Shown: piece after piece, positions 44,088 through 56,087 of the stretch
How positions within the stretch are numbered: the stretch's first letter is position 1
Layout of the letters: each line of letters begins with the position of its first letter
Assembly (NCBI GenBank): GCA_949775045.1
Contig: OX459100.1
Span: 192,501 to 256,500, forward strand
DNA: 64,000 bases
Origin: Metridium senile
Taxonomy: Eukaryota > Cnidaria > Anthozoa > Actiniaria > Metridiidae
Direction of reading: 5' to 3'
The notes under the pieces: generated by a model
What the model was told of the DNA's origin: nothing
Seen by the model: only the letters and a program-made list of their open reading frames with translations
Database searches by the model: none
Position numbers and translations under genes: made by a program

Positions 44088-47000
44088 TTATTCTTTTTTC
44101 TCTTTTTCGTCATTCTCATATGACATCCCATATTCATTGACTCTTGTCTTGTCAACTGGATACAGCCTAAACACAGCAAAGAGATCCAATTAGTTATATA
44201 TACACCATTCTACACCTTCATCCAATAGAGCAAATACAGTTAAACCATAAAATGCAATCTAAGAAAGAACTAACAAATAGTGACTATTTTGTCACTATCG
44301 CTCAACCAGAACAAGTAATACACAAGAAACCTCATTTTCCTTTGTTTTATTATTTATTCTGGGTGAATAGTAGCAACAATTAGTCACTAAATAATGACTA
44401 TTTGATAGAATCAGTACTTGATATTTTTTCATGGTTTGAGATGAGATGAGATCAACTTTATTTAGGCACGCTAGCCTATTCAATAAACAAATACTGATTT
44501 CCAATAGGGGCGTGACAAACTAACATACAATTAAGAATATACAATATATACAATGATATAACTATATGCACTATAAATTGCTTATGATAAAATATTCATA
44601 GAGGGGAACTAATTATATGTATAATCTAAAATTTATGGCCGTGGGGCTTTAGTTATATTGGCGGCAAAAATAGACAGTGAGTGAATTTCTCAAATCACTA
44701 GGTAAGGAGTTCCATAGCTTGGCTCCACTGTAGCTGATACTTTTTTTTAAGAAGTCTGTCTTTGGGAGAGGAAGGGCAACCGTTTTTGATACGTTACGTA
44801 AACTGTAAGAACAGGTGGTTGCACTTTAACTGTATTTGCTCTACAAAACAACTTCTATTTGGTTTAGTAGTGGTGATGTGGTTGTTGTTGATGAGTAAAA
44901 CGGTAGTCATGGTAGTAGTGGTACTGGTTGAGTAAAGTGGTAATAGCAGTTGTAGATTGTTTTGTGTTAAAACAAGATGATTTTACAGTAATAGACATAC
45001 CATCTTTGATAGACATAAACAACAAACACAATATCGTCCCGGAAACATGCCAGACGATGACTGGTTGGCATGGTGATGATAAAGGCAAATACATCATCAA
45101 TAAAAGTGTTGAACGCCTGAAACATGAAAATGATAAGGTTACAGCATTACATTGAGACATAATATTAATAATTGGTATTATTAACTGATATCAGCTATCA
45201 CTAGAGGACATAAATGATGAAATAATAATTATGATCAAAGTACCTTGTACATGAGAGCTTTCCATGGAAGATGAGCAACAGACTTTAGCTATAAACATAC
45301 AACAGCACATTCATTGGTCATATCCATTGAACTAAATAACAAACAGCAGACTTTTGCTGCGCTTACTCATGAGATATCAATTGAACACTCAAAGATAGAA
45401 TCCATATCTCCGTGCTCCCATGTAATATCCTCTATTTATCATATAACTGTATTTCCCTGCTTGCACACCCCTAATTGAAACCATACAGACAAGTCATGTG
45501 ATGGGAACCACATTTGTACAGAAGGAGTGCTCATAACCTTGAGCCAAATAGTTTCCTGTCTGGCCCTCCCACTTAGTCAATAAGGACATAATACTTACTC
45601 TGTAGTTAACAAACAGCTGAGGCAACATGAACAAGAATCCCACCACATAAATACCTGTGAAAATACAATTTTCTGTTAGAAGCTAAAATAGTTAACAGGG
45701 ACATTGTGGTTAGTGGATCAGGCTGACAAGCCTACATCCCCTACGGCAAGACACTTTACACTCAAAGCCTTGTCTTCTTAGACATATTAACACATGAGGA
45801 CTATCTGCAAATTCTCAATTGTAACCATATATGTAAGGTGGACATAAAATATATTTCTGTGTTGTTGGGGATTTTCTCGCATCATATAATGTTATCATAA
45901 AAGAGTATAATATTATAGAATCACATACCATTGACTAAACTTTTTATAAACCATGAATACCAACTGTGAACAAATATAGGAATGAATGGATATCAGGCAC
46001 ACAATGAATTAAGAAAACAAGAGATACTAATCAACCAAATAAATATATCAAACGTTTAACAATAAAAACTAGGAACAATAAATGTCATTCACAGCATTCA
46101 ACACTCATCAGATTCATTATCAAGACTAGTAATAGTACAGGGCATGGTAACAGCGGAAAATGTAACTTGTGATAGCTGGGAATATATTTACTGTTTGATT
46201 TACAGGTATTCAGCGATTGATCAATCAAGCACCATTTCAGATCACTTGGTCAAACTTGTCCCTAATATGTTTTATTGATGGCCAACAAATGCTAGTTTGC
46301 AAATGAGACATCAAACTTCTGGGATGGCACTTCAACGATAATGGTTGTAAGACATCAGGAATAATACTTGTCATCCTATATTTTATTGTTAAATGTTTGA
46401 GAGTGAAATGTTTAGTTTGAATAAAAATGAAGAACCTTTTTTGTGGTTGATAGACTAATGAATAGACAGCGCTTGCCAGTACTAATGGATATATAAGATA
46501 CTTCAAATAGTGCAGTGCCTGTTAAGAAGAAAACAGCATAATGTTAATAATCATATATATACATGGTGAAATGTCTAAAACAGATCCCAGTCTTACCTCA
46601 TCGTCAAACGAATCTGTTTCTTTCTCTTTTTGTGATCTTTCACCAAACTAAGTAGACATTGTGAAATAAAAAAATACAGAAATAAGACAGAAGTGTCCAT
46701 TGTTTCAGTATCAAAGTAAGAGAATGTTTACAATTTAAACTTAAAATTAATGAACATGCTTTTAATGATGGTTTACACTCTGGTAATGATGCCTAGACAG
46801 CATGTGTTATGTTATCTTTGTTTTACGAGGGTGACATATTAACCACTATCAGAGTTATCTAACATATGGCCCTCAGGTTAGTACAGTCGTTAGTCAGTAG
46901 TGGAGTCGAGCACTGGCCATACACACCGGTAACTCCATGGCCTACTCTCCCCAAATACTAGTGTGGGTTCTTTTACATCCCTCCCTAAGCAGTTTGTGAG

Positions 47001-48743
47001 TGTGGAGAGACGGGACCTCTGGTTTAATGTCCTTATTTAAGAAGACTCAAAGTTCTAACCATTTGCAGATATAATTAAAAAGGCAGCAACTTCTTAATTA
47101 TTTTTAAGACCCTGAGTATTGGTCCGGCTAGGATATGAACCCCTCACCTCCCGCTCAATAGACCAGTGATTAACCAACTAAGCCATCGGGCGGCAGTAAA
47201 AAAGATTGTGTAGTGGGAAGATGATTGATTATAAAACTTCAAAGAAAACAAATCATTCAGCCTCAGCTGATACACGTATACATATCTATCGACAATAAAT
47301 GATGATACATTACCTTAATTGAAGGTCTATAACTGTTCTCAAATTGAATGCTAAACTTAAATGCCTTGGACAACTTCCACATCTAAACAAGCAAACAACC
47401 CAACATGATTATAATTATCAAAGCTACTTGTGCTACAGTAACCACAGAATAGTTTTTTGGGCATAATACCTCAATTAACGTCCCAATCCCTGAAGGAATA
47501 GTCACCAAAAGACTGGCTTTCTCGTCCATCAAATAGAGAAATATGATAACACTACTCACACAACGCCATATAACTACAACATAAACAATACAATTAATGT
47601 GTGAGTAGAATATAGCTAGTAAATATAATAACTAGAATATATATGTACAATACTATTAATGTGTGAGTAGAATATAGCTAGTATAGATAATAACTACAAT
47701 ATAAACAATACAATTCATACTGGAACAGAAGATAGAGTGCTTACACTATGTCCATGAAATAGAATCTAAATAGTTCCTAACTAATAGTTTTTATTTAGTG
47801 ACTATTAGTCTCTATCACTCAACTGGAACAGCTTTAGTAACAATACGCAAGGGAAATCAAATACTCAAAACCATTGAAAGTTAATACTTTATTCATTGTG
47901 TATTGTTACTAAAGCTGTTTCAGTTGAGTGATAGTGACTAACAGTCACTAAATAAAAACTATAAATTAGTAACTATTTAGATTTTATTTCATGGACATAG
48001 TGTAAGCACTCTTTATAGCATAGAATAATAGCTGCTTTTCTTTTCCATGTACCTGTTCTAGATGAAAGACCAACCATAGAATCAGTATTTTTCCAGAAAT
48101 TGATGTCATTTTTGAAAGCAAGAAAGTCAAACAAAATCTAAAAGTAAAGCAAGAATATGAAAAATTACTTCATCTCATTTGATACAGATTGTTATAATAG
48201 CTGAACTTACATGAAATATTGAGATGAGAAATGTTAGTCCAAGAAGATACATATTGACTTCAGTAAATAGACTTCTGATATCATCCACATCTTTGTCAGA
48301 AAAACCTGACATAATAAAAGAAATATCACCTTTAATAGTTGTCATTATATTGATATAATAAATATAACTAATGCAGTACCTAATGTTTTCATAGTGGCCA
48401 ACGACTGATCGATAGATGACCAAATTCTTAACTTGCCCAATGATATAGGAGAGTAATCTATTGTAAGTGGCATTTCTTTAGTTGTCTTGTTTATTGGCTG
48501 CAAGTAAGAACACGCCACATGTTGAACATAACATTAATTAATAAATAAATATATACATAACAATAATAACAATAAATAAATAACATCATGTTGGTACCCT
48601 GCCATGTTATTTATTTATTATAAGTTTGTAATTTGTTTTCTTTGTTACTGTATTTAGGCAAAGCTAATAATAAAAATAAATAAAATAAAAATACATAACA
48701 ATATACAATTACTTACAGGTCCACTTACTTACTTACTTACTTA

Positions 48744-48827
<84 letters not shown>

Positions 48828-50712
48828 GTCTATTATGCCTTTTTACACTACATTGTAAAGCACCAATAAAGAAAGAAGAAAGCAGTATAAACACAGAATA
48901 GTTCAATCATTCACCTGTATATGGCGATATTTGACTTGTAGTCTGTCAATATATACTATAGGGTTATACTCTTCATTTGATGTGGCTCTACAAGAGAGAA
49001 AAGATATTAGACAACCCTTCACTTTGTGACTGCACCCTTGTGACTGGTTAAAATGGCAACAAAATATAGAGCAACCTCTTTGACATCTCCAAGGGCCTAT
49101 GTCAGACAGACAGACAGACAGATTAGCACACCATACTAACATCTAGAAAGAACTCCCTTATTTTAGTAACAAGTTGCTGCATACCTTAGATATGGATACA
49201 CCTCCCCTGGGATTGCAAATCTTTCAAAAACTACTTTCTCAGATAAAACGTGAAAAGAAAACTTGGATTTCCAGTGGGCTATGGGTTTGTCGACTTCATG
49301 TGAGGCTTTCTGAAAAACATAAACAATCACTTGTTTACTGGGGTACATGATATTGGTGTAATTAATAATTAATTCAAATATAAACTTTCTTACTCCCGCC
49401 GACAAAGGGCTAAAGCTTGAGATGTAAGTAAAGTTAAGTCAACATTTTTTAGTCACAAATTTCATCTACCATTTATATCAAGCACCCACACAGCCTATAC
49501 TAGTTTACTCGCTAGTTTCTATTTCTATTTTTTATGGTGTTACAAATTTCTTTCTATCACCTATCGTTTATATCAAACACCGAAGCAGCCTATACTAGTT
49601 TACTCGCTAGTTTCTATTTCTATTTTTTACGGTGTTACAAATTTCTTTCTATCACCTATCGTTTATATCAAGCACCGACACAGCCTAGTATACTAGTTTC
49701 CATTAATATACACTTCCATCAACTGGTCAATGTAATGGCCGTGCCTACCGTTTGCTCACTTGCAGCAGACAGTAAATGTACACTATCATCTTTAGGTAGC
49801 GCATACTGTGTTTGTTCGGCCATATCATCTGATGTTAAGTAATTATTGAATGGAGACATCCCACTTGGATAGATATAGACATGTATAAAAAGAGAGCCAT
49901 TGTTTCTTGTTTTTCTTGGCAAGCTGACATTGATTGACCTATAAAATAGATACAAACACAATCATTAGTTATTTACAAGTACTAACTATTAACACCATAA
50001 ATATCAGAGTACCCCCTGACGGTCAAACATTGATCACCAGAAAATAAAAATTTATATTGGTCGATATCAATATTACTTCATTGACATCCGTCAATCAATC
50101 ATCAATACAAGCTCCTCACAAGTGTTCCCCATTGATTGCATGATCATCAATTTCAGTCAATAAACAGTTGATATTGATTGATTATCGATTGATTATCGAT
50201 TTCATTGATTGGTTAAACACTAACTTGGAGAATGATTCTGTGATGTTAAAGTTATTTCTTTTCCAAATCAGGTCTAAGTTGTTACTATTTGTAACTCCCT
50301 TTCTTGTTGATGTATATAGTGATAGCTGAAAAAAGAAAATATAATTCAAAATAATAAAAACAAGAAATTATAACCAAAGAATATACCAAAAGACAAATGT
50401 TGTGTGACGTCACACGTTAAAGGTAAAATCCAACTTGAGTTGGCCTGTGTCAGATCAATGAATAATAATAGTAAAGATTACAATTATAAACAGGTATAAG
50501 TCAATCCCCGATATATCTACATGAATATCGATATAAAAACTAGTAAGTTTTACCTCGAGACTTTGGCCCTTCATCGATCGTGGAGACAGACACTTGTTTT
50601 GCCCGCCAGTACAGTCAGGGACATTGAAAAAATGATATAGAATATACAAACAGTTCGCTAAATATAAACCGAACAAAGTAAGAGCTATTTTAGTTAAATT
50701 AAAATTCACCAT
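44088..50712 (-). CDS. CLPTM1L: CLPTM1-like protein (CLPTM1L), multipass membrane protein
   Basis: Seventeen minus-strand exons: 50554-50712, 50225-50325, 49749-49938, 49185-49309, 48915-48987, 48380-48497, 48211-48305, 48053-48137, 47470-47573, 47314-47382, 46597-46647, 46436-46518, 45929-45963, 45599-45654, 45244-45288, 45001-45116 and 44088-44166. They total 1584 nt, 527 aa, in frame throughout; human CLPTM1L is 538 aa. Family landmarks are an N-terminal membrane segment, [87 protein letters not shown] and [12 protein letters not shown]. The family sits in ER membranes; vertebrate CLPTM1L has been reported as a glucosaminyl-PI scramblase in GPI-anchor synthesis. It is divergent from DHRS4, with 390 bp between starts. 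The donor of exon 12 (AAAAG|GTTCTT) is weak; the other joints are ordinary GT..AG. Confidence 0.96.
44440..44840. repeat. Repeat-like block in CLPTM1L last intron
   Basis: Contains ATGAGATGAGATCAACTTTA and GGAGTTCCATAGCTTGGCTC, motifs I associate with dispersed LINE-type tails in invertebrates. No second copy is seen in this window, so the assignment is tentative. Confidence 0.35.
46870..47198 (-). repeat. tRNA-derived SINE, family 1, in a CLPTM1L intron
   Basis: On the minus strand GCCCGATGGCTTAGTTGGTT (A box) and GGGGTTCATATCC (B box) form a tRNA-like head. The body includes the complement of CCTCTGGTTTAATGTCCTTA, matching the relatives at 25610 and 56490. Confidence 0.7.
47735..48011. mobile_element. 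Foldback element in a CLPTM1L intron
   Basis: Ends GAGTGCTTACACTATGTCC and GGACATAGTGTAAGCACTC are perfect complements, and arms with AACAGCTTTAGTAACAATAC and its complement extend to the centre (about 130 bp each). Confidence 0.85.
48720..48830. repeat. (ACTT)n microsatellite in a CLPTM1L intron
   Basis: About 27 ACTT units with one TATACTT interruption. Confidence 0.95.
49390..49705. repeat. Dispersed repeat with CTAGTTTACTCGCTAGTTT core in a CLPTM1L intron
   Basis: About three copies of the ~105-bp unit also seen at 28735-28890, again preceded by a GACAAAGGGCTAAAGC and AGTAAAGTTAAGTC motif. Confidence 0.7.
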
Positions 50713-51102
50713 GACGAGCTGGAAGCACTAAAAGGTACACTGTAAAACCGGCTGCATGGGATGTGATCAATAAAAACAAAGGAAGCCCGCCTAGTAACAC
50801 AGAAAACCCAGATGGTAAATCTTATAAAATAACGACGAAAAAATTTTTGGCTTCCATAGATTTTCTAAAAAAAATAAAATATTATTATCTGTCAACATCT
50901 AAATGTTTTCTACCAAAGTAATTTCAAATTGCGTCCAAAACAGTTTCTTTTCTCGTCGTTCTAGGTAAGAGAAACGAACCTCTGCTCGCAGGGTAAAACA
51001 GAATATATACAGGGATTTATTTAGAATGGTATCTAGTCTTTCACGGTCTATAGCAAGCAACGCCTGCATTCTTGCTGATTTTACTTGGTATAAGCAAAAG
51101 CG
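50713..51102. promoter_or_regulatory. Divergent promoter region of CLPTM1L and DHRS4
   Basis: 390 bp separate the two start codons, so a shared bidirectional promoter is likely. It contains a half copy of the palindromic MITE of 37417-37496 at 50960-50997 (GGTAAGAGAAACGAACCTCT and GCAGGGTA). No TATA box is obvious. Confidence 0.55.
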
Positions 51103-54100
51103 ATGCATTCTGTTTTATTAAGAAGAATTCGCCATTGTCCTATCAAGGTTCATTCATTAAGGATGTGCAGTACAGCAGCAAAGAGTGGTAGTCTTGAAGG
51201 AAAGGTCGCAATTGTGACTGCATCAACCGATGGGTAGGTCAAGACATGTTCATCTTTCTCATTCAATGTTGTTTATTTTGGGTCTTTTCTTTCTTTAGTA
51301 TCGGCCTTTCGATTGCAAGGCAGCTTGCCAGAGATGGTGCTAAGGTTGTTGTTAGCAGTCGTAAGCAAGACAACGTTATAAAAGCCACCAATACCTTGGA
51401 GAAAGAAGGGCTTGAAGTCATGGGTGTCATGTGCCATGTTGGAAAACACCAGCACAGACAAAACCTTATTGAAAGAGTAAGATCACAATTATTGTATACT
51501 TGTACATGTAATAATGGTATTGTTTGTGAACAACACCATCAACTGCAATAACAATGATAAATGGAAACTAGCAAGTAAACTAGTATATGCTGTGTTGGTG
51601 GTATAAATAATAGGTAATATAATAAGTACTTATTGACTGAGCGGGAGGGCCGTATGGGAAAATATTTGGCTCGCAGTCATGACATACAAATGTCCAAGAG
51701 CCAAATATTTCCCCACGGCCCAACCTAACTCAGTCAATAATTTTTTTTATCATATGACCCATTTTTTGCCTGGCACCCACCATTTTTTTGTGATGTTTCA
51801 AGTAGCAGGTCCGTGCGTGTTTGTATGGACCAGGTGAAAAAAGTGGTACAGACCCCATCACATGACTTTTTCTGGAGGTTTTCTTAAGAGTGCGCGCCGG
51901 GCAAAATACGGGTCATATGATAATGATTATTAGACAAGTATTATTAAGTGAATAACATTTCTTATTTTAACAGACAATTAATCATTTTGGGGCAATAGAT
52001 ATTTTGGTATCCAACGCTGCCGTTAATCCTGTTTTTGGTTCTGTTCTTCAGGTAAACAAGTACTTTTAGCTAAAAACTGTACTGGTGATAAAGGCAAATG
52101 AATATAATTTAACTATGATTATGGTTATTTGAACTGACTGTAGTTTTATAATTTTTGGATCCTTGCAGACATCAGAGGAAGCTTGGGACAAGGTATTTGA
52201 TGCTTGTTATATTATTGGCAATGTTGCTGTTTTGATTGATCAGTAATTTACTGCTTCCTAGAAGTGGGTATTTTTTTTAAAAAGACACAGCTTGTATGTT
52301 ATTTTATCTACAGATATTTGAAGTTAATGTGAAGGCAAGTTTTCTACTTGCAAAGGAGGTTGTGCCTTTCATGGAGAAAAACAAGTACAGTATTACTAAT
52401 TATATTTTTGTAGACTTTCATATTTACTGTTGCTGATGTTGTTGACATGTTTCTCTAGGAATGGTGGTTCAATAGTGTTTGTGTCATCCATTGGTGGATA
52501 TCAACCAATACAGGTTTGTCAGTATAAATCATGTACTGGCCAATCAACAATACATATATTAATATTGGCACTTTAAAATTACTTTATATATTATCTGACT
52601 TTTAAATACAGTAGTACATGGCCTCAAACCTACTCTCATATTATCTGACTATTATAATATTTTAATATTACAGTTTAAAAATAATATTATTGCAGCTATT
52701 TGATAAGGTTTTCAATAAATGATATTTTCTTTTCCATTGAAGGGTCTTGGTGCTTATTGTGTCAGCAAGACAGCTTTGTTTGGTCTAACAAGAGCTCTTG
52801 CTATTGAATGTGCTGATATGGGTGTCAGGGTTAATTGTGTTGCTCCAGGAATTATTAAAACAAGATTTAGTGCAGCAGTAAGTTTATCTTTGTTCTATAT
52901 AAATTGTTTACTTCCTAATGTCTTTTCTCAATCAGAGACATCAATACTTAAAGTTGTATTTGATAGTGATGGATGAGGCACTAAATAAGCTATTTTAAAC
53001 TATTAATAGCAATTTAATTTTCTTTTATGGTTATATAGACCCTTTTAATAAGTCCCGAAGTGTTTTGTTTTCCGCGCTTGACATCAAATTTATTCTTTTC
53101 AATTCCTTTCATATTATTCAAATTTCAAAAGAATAAATTTGACGTCATTAGCGCAGAAAACACAACACTTTGGGACTTATTAAAAGGGTCTATATAAAGT
53201 GTCTTATTAAAAGGGTCTATATAAAGTGTCTTATTAAAAGGGTCTATATAGTGTCTTATTAAAAGGGTCTATATAGTGTCTTATTAAAAGGGTCTATATA
53301 GTGTCTTATTAAAAGGGTCTATATAGTGTCTTATTAAAAGGGTCTATATAGTGTCTTATTAAAATGGTCTATATAGTGTCTTATTAAAAGGGTCTATAAA
53401 GTGTCTTATTAAAAGGGTCTATATAAAGTGTCTTATTAAAAGGGTCTATATAAAGACAGTGTCTTATTAAAATGGTCTATATAGTGTCTTATTAAAAGGG
53501 TCTATATAGTGTCTTATTAAAAGGGTCTATACAGTGTCTTATTAAAAGGGTCTATATAAAGTGTCTTATTAAAAGGGTCTATATAGTGTCTTATTAAAAG
53601 GGTCTATAAAGTGTCTTATTAAAAGGGTCTATATAAAGTGTCTTATTAAAAGGGTCTATATAGTGTCTTATTAAAAGGGTCTATATAGTGTCTTATTAAA
53701 AGGGTCTATATAGTGTCTTATTAAAAGGGTCTATATAAAGTGTCTTATTAAAAGGGTCTATATAAAGTGTCTTATTAAAAGGGTCTATATAAAGTGTCTT
53801 ATTAAAAGGGTCAATATAAAGTGTCTTATTAAAAGGGTCTATATAAAGACAGTGTCTTATTAAAAGGGTCTATATAGTGTCTTATTAAAAGGGTCTATAT
53901 AGTGTATTTTGACTGGTTTTTATTCAATGCCTGGTTAAAATGTAACTTTGTTCATAATTTACAGTTATGGAAAAATGAAGCAATGCATGATGAAGTCAAA
54001 AAGAGCATCCCCATGAAAAGGTAACAAGATGTTTATGCACCATGTAAAATTCAAGTAAAGGTTATAATACATTAATTTATTTTTAACAGACTGGGAAGAT

Positions 54101-54204
54101 CAGATGAGGTTGGAGGGGCTGTTTCCTTTCTGTCATCTGATCAAGCTTCATACTTGACAGGAGAAACCCTAGTTGTTAGTGGTGGAATCTATAGTAGACT
54201 GTAA
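51103..54204 (+). CDS. DHRS4: Dehydrogenase/reductase SDR family member 4 (DHRS4-like)
   Basis: Nine exons: 51103-51233, 51299-51476, 51974-52051, 52169-52192, 52314-52384, 52459-52513, 52743-52877, 53965-54020 and 54090-54204, 280 aa in frame (human DHRS4 278 aa). DHRS4 is an NADPH-dependent carbonyl/retinal reductase. Visible SDR features are the nucleotide-binding TASTDGIGLSIA (TGxxxGIG type), the family-typical ILVSNAAVNP, the catalytic Ser in IVFVSSIGG, YxxxK in AYCVSKTALFG and VNCVAPGIIKT. The C-terminus SRL is a peroxisomal targeting signal, as in vertebrate DHRS4. The first ~30 residues are basic and could act in mitochondrial import. AATAAA at 54241 follows. Intron 7 is about 1.1 kb because of a minisatellite. 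Confidence 0.96.
51637..51925. mobile_element. TIR element, family A, in DHRS4 intron 2
   Basis: An outer foldback (TGACTGAGCGGGAGGGCCGT and GGAAAATATTTGGCTC with inverted copies through 51719) is followed by a block with TTTTTTGCCTGGCAC and, at its end, GCGCGCCGGGCAAAATACGG. Both blocks occur at 2098-2350. Confidence 0.75.
53030..53200. mobile_element. Foldback MITE in DHRS4 intron 7
   Basis: Arms TATAGACCCTTTTAATAAGT and ACTTATTAAAAGGGTCTATA are perfect complements, as are AAATTTATTCTTTT and AAAAGAATAAATTT nearer the centre. Confidence 0.85.
53186..53905. repeat. ~26-bp minisatellite, about 28 copies, grown from the MITE end
   Basis: The unit GTGTCTTATTAAAAGGGTCT plus ATATA(AA) repeats with little divergence. 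Its core, CTTATTAAAAGGGTCTATA, is the terminal inverted repeat of the adjacent element at 53030-53200. Confidence 0.92.
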
Positions 54205-55042
54205 CTAACTTTCCCTGTCATGGATATTAGTTGTTAGTAGAATAAATGAAATCATGTAATTGTAGGTAGACTAAGCAAATAGAAATAACATAACTGTATT
54301 TACTTGAATAAGTGCCATGGCCCCTTTTTGATCAGAACTATGAATATTGGGAAGATAACTCATTGGTCAATCTTTGAAGTAGCTTTTGGTAAAAATTTAT
54401 TTCCAATGCTGTTCTAGAGTAACATTATAGCGTTTAAGTGTGGCGCTTATTTGAGGGCAGTGCTTATTCAGGGGCAGAGCTTATTCGAGTAAATAGGGTA
54501 TGTACATGTATATTGGAATTGATTTTGGACCTCCCTTCTTGAAAAGTTATTGTAGCATTTCACCTCAAGTACATTATATAAACATCAACCTTGTCCTTTG
54601 CTGGCTGCAGGGTGACCATTAACTAAAGTTACAAAAAAAAAACAATACCAAACTGTACAAAGTACAGCTAGTCTTGTGTTCTCTACATTTACTGGTATTC
54701 ACTGACTTTGTAGAATGTGAAGAGTGACTTTTATATAATAAAAATCAGCACTATCGTGCTAATGTATTACAATGAGTCGTTTTATGCAACTTACACAGCA
54801 ATTAATACCAAAATATGAATCAATATCAAGTAGAGTACATCTCATTGAATTGTTAGACAGTCATTGATACAGACTTTTAATACAATGTCTTTATCAACAT
54901 GATGAGAAATAATCTACTCCTACAACAACCTGCTCATACACTATATTTATTGCAACACATATACAACCACACGAATGTGAAAATACTTTATTGATCATAG
55001 TTTACAATCTAATTCCAGACAAATGATGGATTATGTTTACTA
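54205..55042. other. DHRS4/TP53RK convergent spacer
   Basis: Two genes end towards each other here. AATAAA at 54241 serves DHRS4, and the complement TTTATT near 54986 probably serves TP53RK on the minus strand. A GCGCTTATTTGAGG-type short repeat lies near 54430-54490. No gene is seen. Confidence 0.5.
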
Positions 55043-55780
55043 TTATCCAACCATAGTTCTCTTGCGTCCTCTCATTCGCACTTCATTTAGTTTTTTGATC
55101 ACTTCATCAGCTCTCTTTGCATGTTTCATGTAACTGTCTACTATTACTTGAAATAGTGCCTCTGTATTTGGGTGAGTACTAAGGAAAGCTCTTTCTAATA
55201 CATACAAATCTACCCCTTTATCTTCAGCAAGATTAGACACAGTACTAAGACCAAAGTCAATAAGAATCACCTCATCGTGTCCTTTTATTAACATATTTGA
55301 GGTAGTTAAGTCACCATGTATACAATCCACATCATGCATTCTGGCCAGGGTTGACCCTATCTTCGTGGCAATGCAATCAAGTTGATTTGCAGCTTCTAAG
55401 GTGTCCTTTTTTAACAGGTTAGCTATTATTTCTCTGGAAGTATAGCATTCCTTTAATTGTTCCATGTAAATACGGCTTGTTTCTTGATCAACAAAGTACA
55501 CACATGGCGTACGAATACCTCCTTTTCTACACCGACCAATAGCGCGAACTTCTTGGCCAATGCGCCTTCTTGTAAGCTTTTCATCTAAAGATGGATGTCT
55601 GTATGACTTTTTAAACCTCTCTTTAACAATTGCAGGCTTTCCATAGAAGTGAGTAGAGTATATTTTAGCTTCTGCGCCTTGTTTTATGAGAGACATGTTT
55701 CCTTGACTTGCATCTGCCATTTTTGCTTCAAGCAAGAGAGAGCCTGCTTCTGAATGGTCAGCAGTCTCATTTGAACACAT
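55043..55780 (-). CDS. TP53RK: TP53-regulating kinase / Bud32 (EKC/KEOPS subunit)
   Basis: Single exon, 245 aa (human 253). Bud32/PRPK is the atypical kinase of the KEOPS complex that makes the t6A modification of tRNA. The sequence shows a nucleotide-binding start (KQGAEAKIYS), the catalytic Lys in AIVKERFKKSYRHP and the Bud32 signature LDEKLTRRRIGQEVRA. The catalytic loop is CIHGDLTTSNML, the Mg-binding motif is LIDFGLS, and a basic RMRGRKRTMVG C-terminus ends the protein, all characteristic. The first ~25 residues are poorly conserved Ser/Glu-rich sequence, so a slightly later start is possible. It is divergent from the small ATP5MJ-like gene. Confidence 0.96.
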   Translation of the reverse strand: MCSNETADHSEAGSLLLEAKMADASQGNMSLIKQGAEAKIYSTHFYGKPAIVKERFKKSYRHPSLDEKLTRRRIGQEVRAIGRCRKGGIRTPCVYFVDQETSRIYMEQLKECYTSREIIANLLKKDTLEAANQLDCIATKIGSTLARMHDVDCIHGDLTTSNMLIKGHDEVILIDFGLSTVSNLAEDKGVDLYVLERAFLSTHPNTEALFQVIVDSYMKHAKRADEVIKKLNEVRMRGRKRTMVG

Positions 55781-56087
55781 GCGTACTAGTCGATCTTGCC
55801 GCCATCTTGGATTGTTGTGTGGGTTCGTTGGTAAAAATACGAAGTTTGTTAGCTGTTTAGCCTAGGCTTTTACCTCGTTTCTGGTACGTATATTATTGAT
55901 ATGATTGCTGGATATCTATTGTTTTTTTAAGACTGTCTAATAGACGCTATCTTCAATTATTTCACAATGTAAACCTTGAAATCTTGAAACATATCATCGG
56001 TATATCACCGGGCATCAATCACAAGTTTCTGAATATAACAGTCTGTTTTCAAAGGTCTTAATTAATTATTTGTGCTTTTTTCAGAAA
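55781..56087. promoter_or_regulatory. Divergent promoter of TP53RK and ATP5MJ-like gene
   Basis: 307 bp separate the start codons. A possible 5' UTR exon of the right-hand gene ends CTCGTTTCTG before GTACGT at 55882, joining to the acceptor TTTTTTCAG at 56076-56084, three bases before the ATG. Confidence 0.5.

Noticed and set aside
49534..49842. Plus-strand open frame ending in SSDVK
   Set aside because: Its first part is repeat DNA and its second part is antisense to CLPTM1L exon 3.
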